Assembly (NCBI GenBank): GCA_963383645.1
Contig: OY726576.1
Span: 14,207,659-14,271,658 of the forward strand
Direction: 5' to 3'
Length of the DNA stretch: 64,000 bases
DNA from: Muscardinus avellanarius
Taxonomy: Eukaryota; Chordata; Mammalia; Rodentia; Gliridae
The notes under the pieces were generated by a model. It saw only the letters and a list, made by a program, of their open reading frames with translations. It had not been told where the DNA came from and made no database searches. The translations under genes were made by a program, and so were the position numbers. Positions 45,170 through 57,439 of the stretch are shown one piece after another. The number at the start of each line of letters is the position of its first letter. Position 1 is the stretch's first letter.

Positions 45170-46180
45170 AATTCTATTTCAAAATGAGTTTGCTTGGCAG
45201 ATACTTGTAAAACTAAATATATACCTACTCTACGATCCAATAATTTCCATCTTCATACATTACCCAGGAGAAACAAAAAACATATGCCCACCAAAAGACT
45301 TGTACAAAAATGTTCATAACAAAACCCTAGCCCAGAGCGGTGGTGCACTTGGAAGGCCGAGACAGGAGGATTACAGGTTCAATTTAATAACTCAGTGAGA
45401 CCTTAATTCAAAATAAAAAGAGCTGGAGATATAGTACCATAAGTAATAACTACTTTTTTTCCCCCAGTACTGGGATGGACCCAGGAGCATTCTACCTCCA
45501 AGCTACACATCCAGCCCTATTTTTTTATTTTTAAACAGGGTCTCCCTAAGTTGCAGAGGGCCTCATAAGTAGCAGGGCCTGGCTGCAAACCTGCCATCTT
45601 CCTGTCTCAGCCTTCCAAGGACTGGGAATCTAAGTGTGTGCCACCATGTCTGACTAAAATAATTTTAAAAACCTGAAGCCAGGTGTGGTGATGCATCACG
45701 CTTATAATCCCAGTCCTTGGGAGGCTGAGACAGGAGGATCACAGGGTTGAGGCCAGCCTTAGCTACTCTGCAACTTAGTGAGACCTGTTTCAAAATAAAG
45801 AATAAAAAATAGGGCTGGGGTGTAGCTTGGAGGTACAATGGCCCTGGGTTATGGCCCTGGGTTCCATCCCCTGTACCACAAAACAAAACAAAACAAAACT
45901 CTGAAAGCCCAGGTGACCATTGATAAGAGAATATATAAGGTATATTTTCACCAAAGAATTACTGACACATCACAGATGAGTTTAAAAAACATTGCTGAGT
46001 TATTGACTCAATAAGCCTTACACAAGAGAATATATAAATGTATGACTTCATATATACAAAGTTCTAGGAAAAGCAAAAGTAACCTATGCTAGGAAAATAA
46101 TCACAACAATTGTTTCTTAGGAAAGAGACTGAATATTTACTGAAAGAACATGAGTTTTCTTCCTGGACAATGGTAATATA
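45170..46180 (+). mobile_element. Old L1 remnants carrying three SINEs
   Basis: L1-like text at 45170-45325 (CACCAAAAGACTTGTACAAA) and 45900-46180. SINEs between: sense, deleted, at 45326-45450; antisense at 45455-45656; sense at 45672-45895, with ATGGCCCTGGGTT duplicated. Confidence 0.65.
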
Positions 46181-46185
46181 GGCGG

Positions 46186-46520
46186 TCCTGTTTTTTGTTC
46201 TTTATTTTGAAACAGGATCTCCCTAAGTTGCAGAGGGCCTCACTAAGTACCTGAGGCTGTCCACGAACCACGATCCTCCAGTCTCAGCCTCCCCAATGCT
46301 AGGATTACAAGCGTGCACCACCACGCCCGGCTTGAGAAGACATTTTAATAGAATCGAATCTTACAATCCTGTAACACAGCATTTTCTTGGTTTTTTCAAG
46401 TTTTTTATATTCTTCAAAGTTTTCTCTATATTTAAAAAATTTTATATGACTGATAATCAGTTCAGAGAGAAGACTTTTTTTTTTGCAGGTCTGGGATGGA
46501 ACCCAGGGGCATTTGACCTC
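46186..46520 (-). mobile_element. Type B SINE half-copies
   Basis: B1 half at 46186-46333 (TGTCCACGAACCACGATCCT) and an ID-half piece at 46476-46520 (AGGTCTGGGATGGAACCCAG), possibly one element split by AT-rich DNA. Confidence 0.75.
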
Positions 46521-46689
46521 AAAACATTTTTTTCCTGCATTGATGCCGAGTAGTTTATGTTACCACTGTGAATGGAATCTTTTAATGCTACTTATTAAAG
46601 GTTTACTTTTGGTAAATAAGAAAGCCACTGGTCCTTCTCTCCCACCATCACATATTGAAAATTAATTTATTTAAAAGTGAAGTGTGCTC

Positions 46690-47000
46690 ATTACAGGAGG
46701 CACAGACTGAAGAACATAAGCAACGTGAGTCGCATTCACACCTGCCAGTCCCATTTTCCAAGAGATCACTAAACACTTCCTTCTCTATCTTCCAGAGGTT
46801 TTCTATGCTATAACAGCACATGCACACATATTAAGAAATTATAAACAGGGTCTTACATACATAATGTCTAACCTAACCACCTCCCGTATCGATACGCACA
46901 GCACCTTTCTTCACCAGGGCTGCAGTGTTTCGGCATAGGGACATCCCACATTTATTTTAACCAGACCCTCCAGTGTGCTTTTGGTAAGTTATTGTGTCTA
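46690..47000. mobile_element. Possible ancient LINE fragment
   Basis: TATGCTATAACAGCACATGC and GGGACATCCCACATTTATTT resemble old L1-type 3' text. Weak call. Confidence 0.35.
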
Positions 47001-48134
47001 ACTTCCTCTCCTGTCTTACCGGCTTCCATTAAGCAACAACAGACAGGGTAATCCTAGGAAATCCAAAATAATACAAGAAACTCGTTTCTAAATGTTCACT
47101 TTCAGGAAGCACTGGGGACCACGATGCTCTGCGTAGCCGGGTACAGAACACTGAGCAGGGAGGCCGTGGGCTATGGGTCGCCACGTCTGCTCTTTTCCCT
47201 CGTGCGCTGGACACAGTGGCGCACAATCTTCCTCTCTCCTGCTTCCCACACCCAGACGAAGAGCCGATACACAGTCCTTGTTTCATTACAAAAAGATTTA
47301 TTTAAAAAATGTTTCTACCACATATATCCTGGGTTGTTCAATCAGCAAAGATAAATATTCAAATAACAAAGAAAACAAAAATGCCATTAGCAATACTTAA
47401 AAGCCCTAGGATAGAAGAAAACTGCAAACTCAGAGCTGTAGTTTTCCTGATACTGAATGTCTAAGAACCTTTCCTAAATGTCTTACAATTCGACTTCAGC
47501 ATTGTGGACCTGCGTCATCTTCGAGGGGTATCCACTTCTCGGCTCTGCACTGGGACAGACAGGGCGATGCCCACGGCTGTTCAGTCAGCCACACCTGCTT
47601 TCAGCATCTGCATGGGTCCTCTCGCTTCCCCCGCCCCAACTGCTCCACTGATGTGTGATATGACTGTGTTGTGGACCCGGGGGCTGGGGGCTTCTACCAC
47701 ACTGCCGATATCTTGAGTGCTCAGCCCACAGCAAAGCAATTACACAAGCTTCTATGCATTTCAGGGTAAATTAGTTGAAACATATATCCTGTACTCAAGA
47801 AGGAACCAGGCACTAGCATGCAGAATAGTGCGGAGAGAACGCGTTGGCTTTTGGCCAAAGAGCCCCACTCCCTGACCACACACTCCCTGTCAGCAGGTGC
47901 CAGGGCCAGGAGAACCAGGTCCTCTCACTGGAGGGCAAGGAGAAGAAGATGCCTGAGTGCCAGTATTAAGGAGAACACGCCTGTTCCTCAGGTAGCTGTG
48001 GACAAAAGAGGGAACTCTAGCCACGAAGTGTGACATGAAATCCCTGAAGCCTTAAGAGCTGATGGAGACAATAGTGTAGACACTTCTAGCAGGGCAGGGG
48101 TGTGTGGCAGAGACTAAGATGACACTTTCCTTTC

Positions 48135-48311
48135 TTTTTTTTATTTTCGGTACTGGGGATGGAACCCAGAGGAATGTTACCTCCAAGCTACATCCCCAGT
48201 CCTGTTTTTTAGTCTTCTTTCTTTTCTTTTCTTTTTTCTTTTCTCTTTTCTTTCCTTCCCTCCCTTCCTTCCTTCCTTCCTTCCTTCCTTCCTTCCTTCT
48301 TTCCTTCCTTC

Positions 48312-48373
<62 letters not shown>

Positions 48374-48690
48374 GTGATACTGGGGGTGGAACCCAGAGGC
48401 TTTCTACCTCCAGGCTATACTCCCAGACCTTTTTTTTTTTTTTTTTTAATTTGGAAACAGGGTCTCACTAAGTTGCTGAGAGCCTCAGTAGCTGAGGCTG
48501 GCTTCAAACCTGTGCAATCCTCCTGTCTCCTCCCAAGCGCTGGGATTATAAGGGTGCACCACCACGCCCGGCTGTCTTTTTTATTTTTTGAAGCAGGTTC
48601 TCACTGAATTGTCTTGAAGGGCCTCACTAAGTAGCTGAGGCTGTCCTCGAACCATGATCCTCCTTCCAAACGCTGGGATTACAGCTAAAA
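48135..48690 (-). mobile_element. Type D SINE split by a type C SINE with (TTCC)n(TTTC)n tail
   Basis: Outer ID half at 48140-48213 (GGTACTGGGGATGGAACCCA). Pyrimidine array TTTTC/TTCC/TTTC at about 48214-48372, the tail of the inner type C copy at 48373-48573. The outer B1 half follows to about 48689. Confidence 0.87.
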
Positions 48691-48744
48691 TGACACGTGA
48701 TGGGAATAGAATTAAACACTTGGTGAGATGCTGGAGGTAAGGCA

Positions 48745-49330
48745 GGTCCAGGTGCCTGACCTAAGTGAGCAGCAATGCTCTCCGCTGGAGGATGACCAGC
48801 AGGGGCTGCCGGGGCGGGGAAGGTGGCGAGTTGGGTTCTGAGGGAGGAGAGTGTGTGCGCTGCGCCACACGTGTACCTGCAGGGCTGGGGAGAAGGGCAG
48901 AATGGCAGGCAGCAGGCACTGACGGAGCAGCTGCCATGGAGGCAGGCGGAGAGCCAGCGATGGAAAGAGGACAGCTGCCTGAGGGACAAATCAGCGACGC
49001 GCAGCCAGGCAGGAGACATCTGACAAGCACAAGAGGCAGCAGTGGGTGGGTGTTGATGAGCAGACGTGGATCCGCACCACCGCGGACGGGGAAGGAACAG
49101 CACGCAGGGGCGGGCGGCCAGTGAGCGAAAACAGCCCGCAAAGCTGCCCAGGAGCTTCCCAGCGAGCAGGCACTAGACCGACCGAGGGAGGAGCCAGCCC
49201 CCCTTGCGGGGCTTCTGAGGAAAGCGATGTAAAAGGGATGTTCAAGTAAAAGGGAAGAGGCCCCTGGTTTCAGTGGGACGCAGCGCAGCTCCCTCCACAG
49301 GCGGAATCCCTGAGAACAGACAGACCACGA
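48745..49330. promoter_or_regulatory. GC-rich, CpG-containing block in the 5' intron (role unknown)
   Basis: The stretch is markedly richer in G+C than its AT-rich surroundings and holds many CpGs (for example GCCGGGGCGGGGAAGG, CAGCGACGCGCAGCC, CACCGCGGACGGGGAAGG, GGGGCGGGCGGCCAG) plus GC-box-like GGGGCGGG words. No repeat is recognised inside. It could be a small CpG island linked to an alternative PTPRA first exon or an enhancer, or only a GC-rich old insertion. The open frames across it on both strands are not family-like. Confidence 0.35.
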
Positions 49331-49651
49331 AGGTGATGCGGTGAGACTGTAAGTTCTGCTGCCAGTGCCACAAAAGATAAAAAATAAGACCAAATACAGT
49401 ACAGGCTATCTTATAAAATTAAAAACTGAAATAAACTAGGTCAAGAAGCTGAGAGGAATCTGTCCACCCAATGTTCAAGTTTCCTGTGTAGCTACCGTAA
49501 TCAAAAAAGTGTAGTGTTAGCAGAGGGATGGATATAGAAAAATGGGATGAAATACTAAACCAGAAATAGACTCACACAAATATACCAAAATAATTTTTAG
49601 GAAAGGTACAAAAACAATTCAGTGGATAGCTTTTTCAAAAAATGATGCCTA

Positions 49652-50290
49652 GCTGCCAGGCGTGGTGACACACGCTTGTAATCCCAGCATTTGGGAGGCT
49701 GAGACCGGAGGATCGTGGTTCGTGGACAGCCTCAGCTACTTAGTGAGGCCCTCTGCAACTCAGTGAGACCCCGTTTCAAAATAAAGAATAAAAAATAGGG
49801 CAGGGGATGTAGCCCAGAGTTCGAAAGCCCCTGGGCTCCAACCCCAGACCCACCAAAAAAAAAAAAAAAAAAAAAAAAAAAAGATGCCTAGCCAAGTGCA
49901 GTGGCACACACTTGTAACCCCAGTACTTGGGAGGCTGAGACATGAGGATCGCAGACTTGCAGTCAGACTCAATTACTTAGTGAGGTTCTCTTCAATGTAA
50001 TGAGATCCTATTTCAAAATAAAGAATAAAAAAATAGTAAGTGTAGCCGGGCGTGGTGGCGCACGCTTGTCATCCCCGCACTTGGGAGGCAGAGACAGGAG
50101 GATGCGCAGGTTTGAAGCTAGCCACGCTGGCTTTAGAGACCCTGTTTCTAAATAAAATATAAAATAGATCTGGGAGTGTAGCCCAGAGGTAGAAGGGTTT
50201 CCAGGAACCCCAGCACCAAAAAAAAAAAAAAAAAGTAAGTGTAGCTCTGAGTAGAATGTCCCTGGGTTAAACTGCAAGAAAAAAAAAAGG
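49652..50290 (+). mobile_element. Type B SINE, then a type D SINE with nested type A SINE
   Basis: Type B at 49652-49882. Outer type D B1 half at 49890-50045; type A copy at 50046-50233 between exact AGTAAGTGTAG repeats (50035-50045, 50234-50244); outer ID remnant to about 50290. The insertion is again in the A-rich linker. Confidence 0.9.
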
Positions 50291-50291
50291 T

Positions 50292-50495
50292 GCCCGAGTT
50301 GAGCCGGTGGCACGTGCCTTGTAATCCCAGTACTCGGGAGGCTGAGACAAAACCCCACAGGTTCAAACACAGCCTCAGCAATGTAGTGAGACCCTCACTA
50401 ATCTAGCAAGATCCTATTTCAAAACATACAATAGCTGAGGATGCACATCTGAGGTAAAACACCACCGAGTTCAATCTTCAGTACCAAAAACAAAC
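50292..50495 (+). mobile_element. Old hybrid SINE
   Basis: Sense copy TTGAGCCGGTGGCACGTGCC ending TTCAATCTTCAGTACC; diverged. Confidence 0.75.
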
Positions 50496-50504
50496 TCAAA
50501 GGAC

Positions 50505-51207
50505 TGGTACCTAAAAACCTGGATGTCCACATGCAAGAATGGAGTGGAGCCTTACCTTTAACCACATACCTCAATGAACTCAAAATGGGTCAAAGATGTA
50601 AAACTAAAACACTTAGAAAAACACACAGGGCAGAAATTTCATATCACTGGATTTGGCAACAGTCTCTTGGACATAATACCAAAGCATGGGCGAAAAAACA
50701 AGAGACAAAAATGTGGAGATTTAGAAATAGATAAATTGTACACTTTAGACTTCATCAAAAGTAAAACCATTTGTAAATCAAAGGACACTACAAACAAATG
50801 GAAAAAAAAACAAGGATGGGCATAAATCACATATGGGCTAAGGAATTGACATCCAGACTATATAGGTAGCCTCGACATTTCAAAAACAAAAAACAACCTG
50901 ATTAAAAACTATAGAAAGGGGGCTGGGATGGGGCTCAGTGGCAGAGTGCTTGCTTAGCACACATGGGGCCCTGGATCCAGTCTCCAGTAATAACACACAC
51001 ATGTACACACACGTACACACGTGTTGGGCAAGGACATGATTAGACATTTCTCCAAAGAAGAAATACAACAAATGGCCTATAAGTTCATAAAAAGATGCTC
51101 AATATCACTAATCATTACAGAAATACAAATAAGATTCATAGTGGTATCTATAATGAGATACCACTTTATATTCATCAGGATAGCTACTAGAAGAAAGAAA
51201 GAAAGAA

Positions 51208-51247
<40 letters not shown>

Positions 51248-51870
51248 TAGGAAGTAACAAGTGTGGTGAGGATGTGAGAAAATCCCTGTGCACTGCTGGT
51301 GGGAATATAGTGTTATACCTGCTTTAGAAATCAAAACGGCAATTTCTAGAAAACTGTGTATACTATTAGTATATGATCCAGACATTTCACTTGTGGGAAT
51401 ATGTCCAAAAAAGGGTAAGCAGAGACTTGAGCAGACATTGTACAGCAATGTTCGCAGCAACTTCACTCTCAGTGGCTTAGAGGTGGAAGCAAATGAAGTG
51501 TCCGGCAGTAGATGAACGGGTAAACAAGACATGGAGAATCTGTGGAATGGAACTGTTTAACCTTGGAAAGGAAAGAAGTTGAAACATGTTACCACACAGA
51601 TGAGCCAGACGCATACTACACTAAATAAAATAAGGCAGGCACAAAATGACAAGTATTATCTGATTCCATGAGTAGTCAAATTCAAGAGTCAAAAAATAGA
51701 ATGATGGCTGCTAGGTGCTAAGGAGAAGAAAGAATGGGGAGTTGGGGTTTACTGGTAGAGGGTGTGGAGAACATGAAAAAGTTCTGAAGCTGGATGGTGG
51801 TGATGGCCGCACAACCATTTGAAACATGGCTATATGTTTAAAGATGGTCAAAATGGTAAACTGTGTTAAA
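50505..51870 (+). mobile_element. Old L1, ORF2 C-terminus and 3' UTR, with inserted ID and microsatellite
   Basis: CACTGGATTTGGCAACAGTC, GGACATGATTAGACATTTCT, GCACTGCTGGTGGGAATATA and CTGAAGCTGGATGGTGGTGA occur in L1 order through the 3' UTR. A plain ID sits at 50921-50998 and a GAAA/GACA array at 51189-51247. Reading frames are broken. Confidence 0.83.
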
Positions 51871-51927
51871 CATACATACATACATACACAGTTACACACA
51901 AAACATGTATGTGTATGTATATATAGA

Positions 51928-52183
51928 GGGGAGGAGAGAGAGAGAGGGAGAGAGAGTGAGAGTGTGTGTGTGTGTGTGTGTGTGTGTGGCGCTGGGGATG
52001 GAACCCAGGGGCGTTCTACCTCCGAGCTATACCCCAAGCTCTATTTTTTTATTCTTTATTTTGAAACAGGGTCTCGCTAAGTTGCGAGGGCCTCACTAAG
52101 TAGCTGAGGCTGGCCGTGAACCCCGATCCTCCTGCTCAGCCTCCCAAGCACTAGGGTCACAAGTGTGCACTCCCAGGCCCGGC
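51928..52183 (-). mobile_element. Type D SINE with (GA)n(TG)n tail
   Basis: GA-rich then TG tract (about 51928-51988), running into GGCGCTGGGGATGGAACCCA and a full antisense copy. Confidence 0.86.
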
Positions 52184-52267
52184 TCTGAACAGTTACTTTC
52201 ATCCAGAAAATAAATGGAAGGCCATCAAGCACGTGAGGGCGCTGTGAATCACTGACCCCTAGGGTAA

Positions 52268-52440
52268 CACTGCCAGGCACAGTGGCACATGCCCGCAATC
52301 CCAGTACCCAGGAGATGGAGCCAGGAGCAGTGCAAGCTCAAAGCCTGAGCACAGCAGTTTAGCAAGACCCTGTTTCCAAATAAAAAATAAAAGGGCCAGG
52401 TGTGTGGTTCAGTGGTAGAGTATCCTGTGGCTCAATCCTC

Positions 52441-52493
<53 letters not shown>
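52268..52493 (+). mobile_element. Hybrid SINE with (CA)n tail
   Basis: Sense copy CCAGGCACAGTGGCACATGC ending CTCAATCCTCAGTAAC, then about 25 CA units. Confidence 0.86.
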
Positions 52494-52494
<1 letters not shown>

Positions 52495-52496
<2 letters not shown>

Positions 52497-52985
52497 ACTA
52501 AGGAGATGCGAATGAACACACAATACACTGCCACAGGCCTACTAAAACATAAACATCAACCACACCAAGTGTGTCTAAGACACGGAGAAACCAGAACTTT
52601 GGCGTATTAATGGTTGGAGTATAAAGTGGTACAATCACTATGGAAAGCACAATCAGTCATTTGGCAGTTTCTTCAAAAGTTAAGCAGAGCCGGGCGAGGT
52701 GGCGCAGGCTTGTAATCCCCACACTTGGGAGGCGGAGACAGGAGGATCGCACTGGTCAGAGCCAGCCGCGCTGGCTTCAGAGACCCTGTTTCCACATACA
52801 AAAGTAAAAAAATAGGTCTGGGAGTGTAGCCCATGGGAGTGTATCCCGGAGGTAGAAGGGCTTCCAGGAACCCCAGTACCACAAAAAAAAAAAAAAAAAA
52901 AAAAAAGTTAGGTATGTTCTCACAAGAACAGGAAATATACATCTATACAAAAGCTTATATATTAATGTTCACAAAAACTTTATTT
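52495..52985 (+). mobile_element. Old L1 fragment split by a type A SINE
   Basis: L1-like text (TTAATGGTTGGAGTATAAAG) before and TAATGTTCACAAAAACTTTA after a sense type A copy at about 52686-52907. The SINE's ID half repeats GGGAGTGTAGCCC/GGGAGTGTATCCC. Confidence 0.75.
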
Positions 52986-52987
52986 AC

Positions 52988-53610
52988 TTACTTCTTTATT
53001 TTGTGGTACTGAGAATTGAGATTGAACTCAGGGGCATTCTACCTCTGAGATAGATAACCCCAGCCTTATTTTATTTTGAAACAGGGTCATGCTAGGTTGA
53101 TGAGAGTCTCACTACTTGCTGAGGCTGTCCTTGAACCTGTGATTATCCTGTTTCAATCTCCAACATACTGGGATTACAGGCATGTGCCACCATGCCCGGT
53201 TTAGAAACATTTTTAGCAGGGCATGGTGGTGCATGCTTATAATCCCAGCATTTGGGAGGGTGAGACAGAAGGACTGAGGTTTATGGACAATCTCAGCTAC
53301 TACTTAGTGAGGCCCTTTGCAACTCAGTGAAAACCTGTTTCCAAATAAAAAATAAAAATATAGGGCTGGGGGTGTAGCTCGGAGGTTGAATGCCCCTGGG
53401 TTCCATCCCCAATACCAAAAAAAAAAAAGTCGGGCACAGTGATTCACACCTGTAATCCCAATACTTGAGAGGTTGAGACAGGAGAATTGCAATTTCAGAG
53501 CAGTAGCACAGTAACTTAGTAAGACTGTTTCAAATTAAAAACTAAAATAGGTTTGGGATGTAGTTTAGAGGCAGAATGTCCCTGAGTTAAATCTCCGCTA
53601 CTACAAAGAA
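52988..53610. mobile_element. Antisense SINE followed by two sense SINEs
   Basis: Antisense type D at 52990-53203 (GATGAGAGTCTCACTACTTG variant); sense type D at 53210-53428; sense diverged copy at 53431-53605. Confidence 0.84.
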
Positions 53611-54789
53611 AAAAAAGTTAAAGAAATTATCCATAGGTAAATTTCAGATATGAATACCTTTAATATACACACTTTGTAAACTCTGGCCAAAATTTAGGCT
53701 TAAACTCTGGCCAAAAAAAAAAAACCAGGCTGAAAGTCACCATATTTATTAGACACTAGCACACACTAACTTCTGTGGCTTTAACACTAAGCAATACCGA
53801 TTCTCTAGCCCAGAGGGAAGACTGTTTGTGGATTCAGTGTCCACAGAGTTCCTGCTGACCTAAACACAGTCCAGTGCACACACTATGAAAGAGCCCATGC
53901 GGCTGCTTGGGGGAGGTGGGCAGCTTAATTCTCTGACAAAGGCTGTGGAGAGTCCAGAGGGATGAAAGCCTAGACACTCGTGAAAGGCCCTTTGTAACCA
54001 GGGTGAACGCGGAGCATAAAAGCAAAGTCAGATGACCTACTTAAAGCTCTGCTTTACTGATGAGAATTCATTCTCATTCCAGATCAGTCTTTCTAGAAAA
54101 AGAAAACCTTACATAATAATTGGAAAATTAAGATCCAGGCAGTATAACTACTAAGTTCCTTTCCAATGTCAGCTCAAGCCCAAGGGTCGTTGGCCAAAGG
54201 CAGAAAACATTGACGAGGCTGAGAGGTATGGTGGCTCTGCTGGGCTCTGGGGACATGGAAACTATCATCCATGGACCAGACCAGACTGGGCTAACATCAT
54301 CGTGAGACGAAATGGTTCTAATCTCTTTTTGGAATGCATGTAAAGCCTGACTTGAAAGGCAATGGCAGTCCCAGTTCCGTGGAAGCAGGAAAGCACTCGC
54401 TTGCTCGCTGCTCAACAAGCCCCTCCTCGGTGCCAAGGGCCAGGAGAAAGCCAGCCCTGTCCTCCAGGCGCCTCCGCACGCTCCTGGCGGCACCCAACAT
54501 TTAGGGTCAGTCAATTCACTCTGCATCCAGGAGACGGAAATGAATGTGGCCTTTCTTCATTGTGATGCATTTACTCTTTCCTTTAAATACAGACACGAGA
54601 TGGAAAATTCTCTTATTCACCTTGATGGTGAAAATGATCTGATGTCTTCTCTTTCTGCTAACTCAATGGTCCTTCTGGAATGCCTGCTACAGGTGTCAAG
54701 CTCCAACACTCGAGGGCAACAGAGTATGACATCTCCTCGTGTGCTTCCTTCCTTCTGTACCACCCCACTTCTGTCTGCCTTTCCCCCTC

Positions 54790-54858
54790 CCTCCATTTTG
54801 CTTTGAATGAAGAATTAAGCAACTAGTCTAAGATCACAGGACTAAATCCAGAGCCTAG
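54790..54858 (+). mobile_element. Short MIR fragment
   Basis: AGCAACTAGTCTAAGATCAC followed by AGAGCCTAGATCT. Confidence 0.5.
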
Positions 54859-55423
54859 ATCTATCATTACCTAATACACTAATTTTTTTCTGAAGGGAAA
54901 TGGGAGAAAATGGGGGCAGGAGAATAATATCCCAGAACCCAACAACATGGGCCCCAGTCCGTCTCCAGCTCCTCCGTCCGCTCCCTGCGTTCCCCATACA
55001 CTGTTGCTGCTGTTGACATCTGGTCTTCACGCTTCTGCCTGGCAGTTTCTGCTCTCAGCTCCTTCTCATCAGCCAGACTGCAGCGCACACAGAACCACTC
55101 ACCTCCTTCCTCCAAATACCCACTCCCACAGCAGCTTCTTCATCTTTACCAGAACCCAACACATTAATGTACACATATCCACCTGTCAGTCACGATCATG
55201 ATTCTATGCTTCATACAGACCAAAGGCCAGGTCCGCAGCGCTCACGGGGCCTGCGCAGCATCTAGCAAGTGTCTCACACATAAAGGAGTACCAGACAGTC
55301 TCCCCCCAGATGAGCCAAAACCTGTCCAAGCTGCCTGAATGACTCCAATCAAGACCAGGAGAACCAAATAACCCAGCACTGACTGTTGATTCACAGAACT
55401 GTGAACCAATTGGATGGGCTAGT

Positions 55424-55637
55424 TTGTTTGTTTATTTTGTGGTACTAGGGATTGAATCCAAGGGTGTTCTACCTCTGAGCCTCACTCTCAGTCCCATTTT
55501 ATTGTTTAATTTGAAACAAGATCTCACTGAGTTTAGAGAAGGCTCCATGTTGCTGAGGCTGGCAGAGAACTTGCGATCCTCCTGTCTCAGTCTCCCAAGT
55601 ACTGGGATTACAAGCATGTGCCGCCATACCTGGCTTG
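55424..55637 (-). mobile_element. Type D SINE
   Basis: GTGGTACTAGGGATTGAATC through TGCCGCCATACCTGGCT. Confidence 0.85.
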
Positions 55638-56462
55638 GTTACTGTACATTACTGAATTGGGGGAGTTTTGTTATACAGCAATGGAAAATAGGCACAATTT
55701 TTTCCCCAGAAAAAGCAATTACATTAGTAGCTGATGCTAACATTTAAGTATTGTTAACTTAATATAATAATATTTAAATGGCAAGATACCAAAGGAAGGA
55801 CAAACATCATCCAGGCACTTTGCAGTCCCTTCCCAAGAGAGTGTGTTTTATTGTATACAGAATATTCTATCATGTTAGACAAAAATATGACCTTGTTATT
55901 GTCTTTATTTAGAAAATAACTACGATTCAAAGAGACGTGTCCTGGTGCCAAGCTGACAAGGCATGGGCGTGCGAAGGTTAATTTTAGCGTCAGCTTTCCT
56001 GGCCACAGTGATCAGGTTCTTTGGTTAGACGTGGTCAGGGATGTTTCTATGGGATGGTTTGGATGGCACTGACGTTTACATGAATGGACTTTGAGTAGCG
56101 CAGGATGCCCTCCAATCAGCTAAACATCTGAGGAGAACAGAAGGCTGACCTCCCAGCCAGAGGGAATTCTCCAACACACTGCTCTTGGACTCACACTGCA
56201 ATGCTTTCTCAGTCTCCCACCTGCATGCCTCCCCTGTCACAAATTATATCTTTAAAACAATCCATGTATAAATATATACACGGTTCCCGACTCACAATAG
56301 TTCAACTTGTGATTTTCTCAACTTTCTGGTGCTGAGAAAGCATTCCATACAGTCATTCTAGTTTTCCTTTGCAAAAAGTTTCATAAGATATTCAACACTT
56401 TACTATGAAACAGGCTTTGTGTTCCATGATTGTATCCAAATGTAGATTAATCTATGTATTCC

Positions 56463-56995
56463 GGCTAGGTGTGGTGGTAGATGCCTGTAATTCCAGTACT
56501 TGGAAGGAGGATCAGAGGTTTGTGGCCAACCTGAACAACTTAGTGAGGCCCTCTGCAACTTAGTGAGACTCTTGTTTCAAAATAAGAAATGAAAAATAGG
56601 GCTGGGGATGTAACTCAGAGGTAGAATTCCCCTGGGTTCAATCCCTAGGACCAAACACATACCCCCAAAACCCCTATGTATTTTGAGCACAGACTATAGT
56701 CTATGCTGAGCTGTAATGTTTGGGAGATTAGGTAGAGTCAATAATGGGTTTTTTTTGGTTGTTGTTGTTTTTTTGGTGGTGTTGGTACTGGGGATGGAAC
56801 CCAGGGGCTTTCTACTTCCAGGTTACACTCCCAGACCTATTTTTTTTTATTCTTTATTTTATTTGAAAACAGGGTCTCACCAAGTCACTGAGACCCTCAC
56901 TAAGGAGTAGTTGAGGCTGGCTTTGAACCTGTGTGATCTTCCTGTCTCATTCTCCCCAGTACTGGGATTACAAGCATGTGATACCATGCCCAAAT
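56463..56995. mobile_element. Sense SINE then antisense SINE
   Basis: Sense copy at 56463-56665 (GCTAGGTGTGGTGGTAGATG). Antisense C-like copy at about 56740-56995 (GGTACTGGGGATGGAACCCA, GGGGCTTTCTACTTCCAGG). Confidence 0.84.
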
Positions 56996-57178
56996 GTAAA
57001 TAAATTTTTGACTTACAATATTTTCTATTTACAATAGGATCACTGGATTGTAGGATTATTGGGTTGTAACTCCATTGTAAGTCATGGAGCATCTATATAT
57101 GTGCAGTACATGTGTCTACTGTAATTAGTATGACTAATAATTAAAATAATATACTTTATATTTAATTATATGCTATGT

Positions 57179-57181
<3 letters not shown>

Positions 57182-57238
<57 letters not shown>
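57182..57238. repeat. (CA)n microsatellite
   Basis: About 28 CA units at the left edge of the ancient L1 region. Confidence 0.93.
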
Positions 57239-57240
<2 letters not shown>

Positions 57241-57439
57241 AATCCTACTCAATACAGACAAACCAGAAGACAATGGAATGATTACCATCAAAGGGCAGAA
57301 AAAAAATTTGTCAACCTAGAATTCTATACCCAGCGAAAATTAGCTCTCATAAATCTAAAGCTGCAATTTAAAAAAGCTTCAGATCAAGAAACCTCAACAG
57401 AATTCATTATCAGCAAAATTACACTGAGAAATCATTAAA

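Noticed and set aside
48104..48607. 167-codon plus-strand open frame
   Set aside because: It runs through a SINE, a long TTCC/TTTC array and a nested SINE; the protein is low-complexity and stop-free only because of the pyrimidine repeat.
48761..49393. 210-codon minus-strand open frame in GC-rich DNA
   Set aside because: Open frames occur on both strands, as expected from high GC. No domain, splice structure or family resemblance.
54128..54526. 132-codon minus-strand frame with a possible 5' exon
   Set aside because: No flanking splice pair or protein resemblance could be supported; left as unassigned intron.
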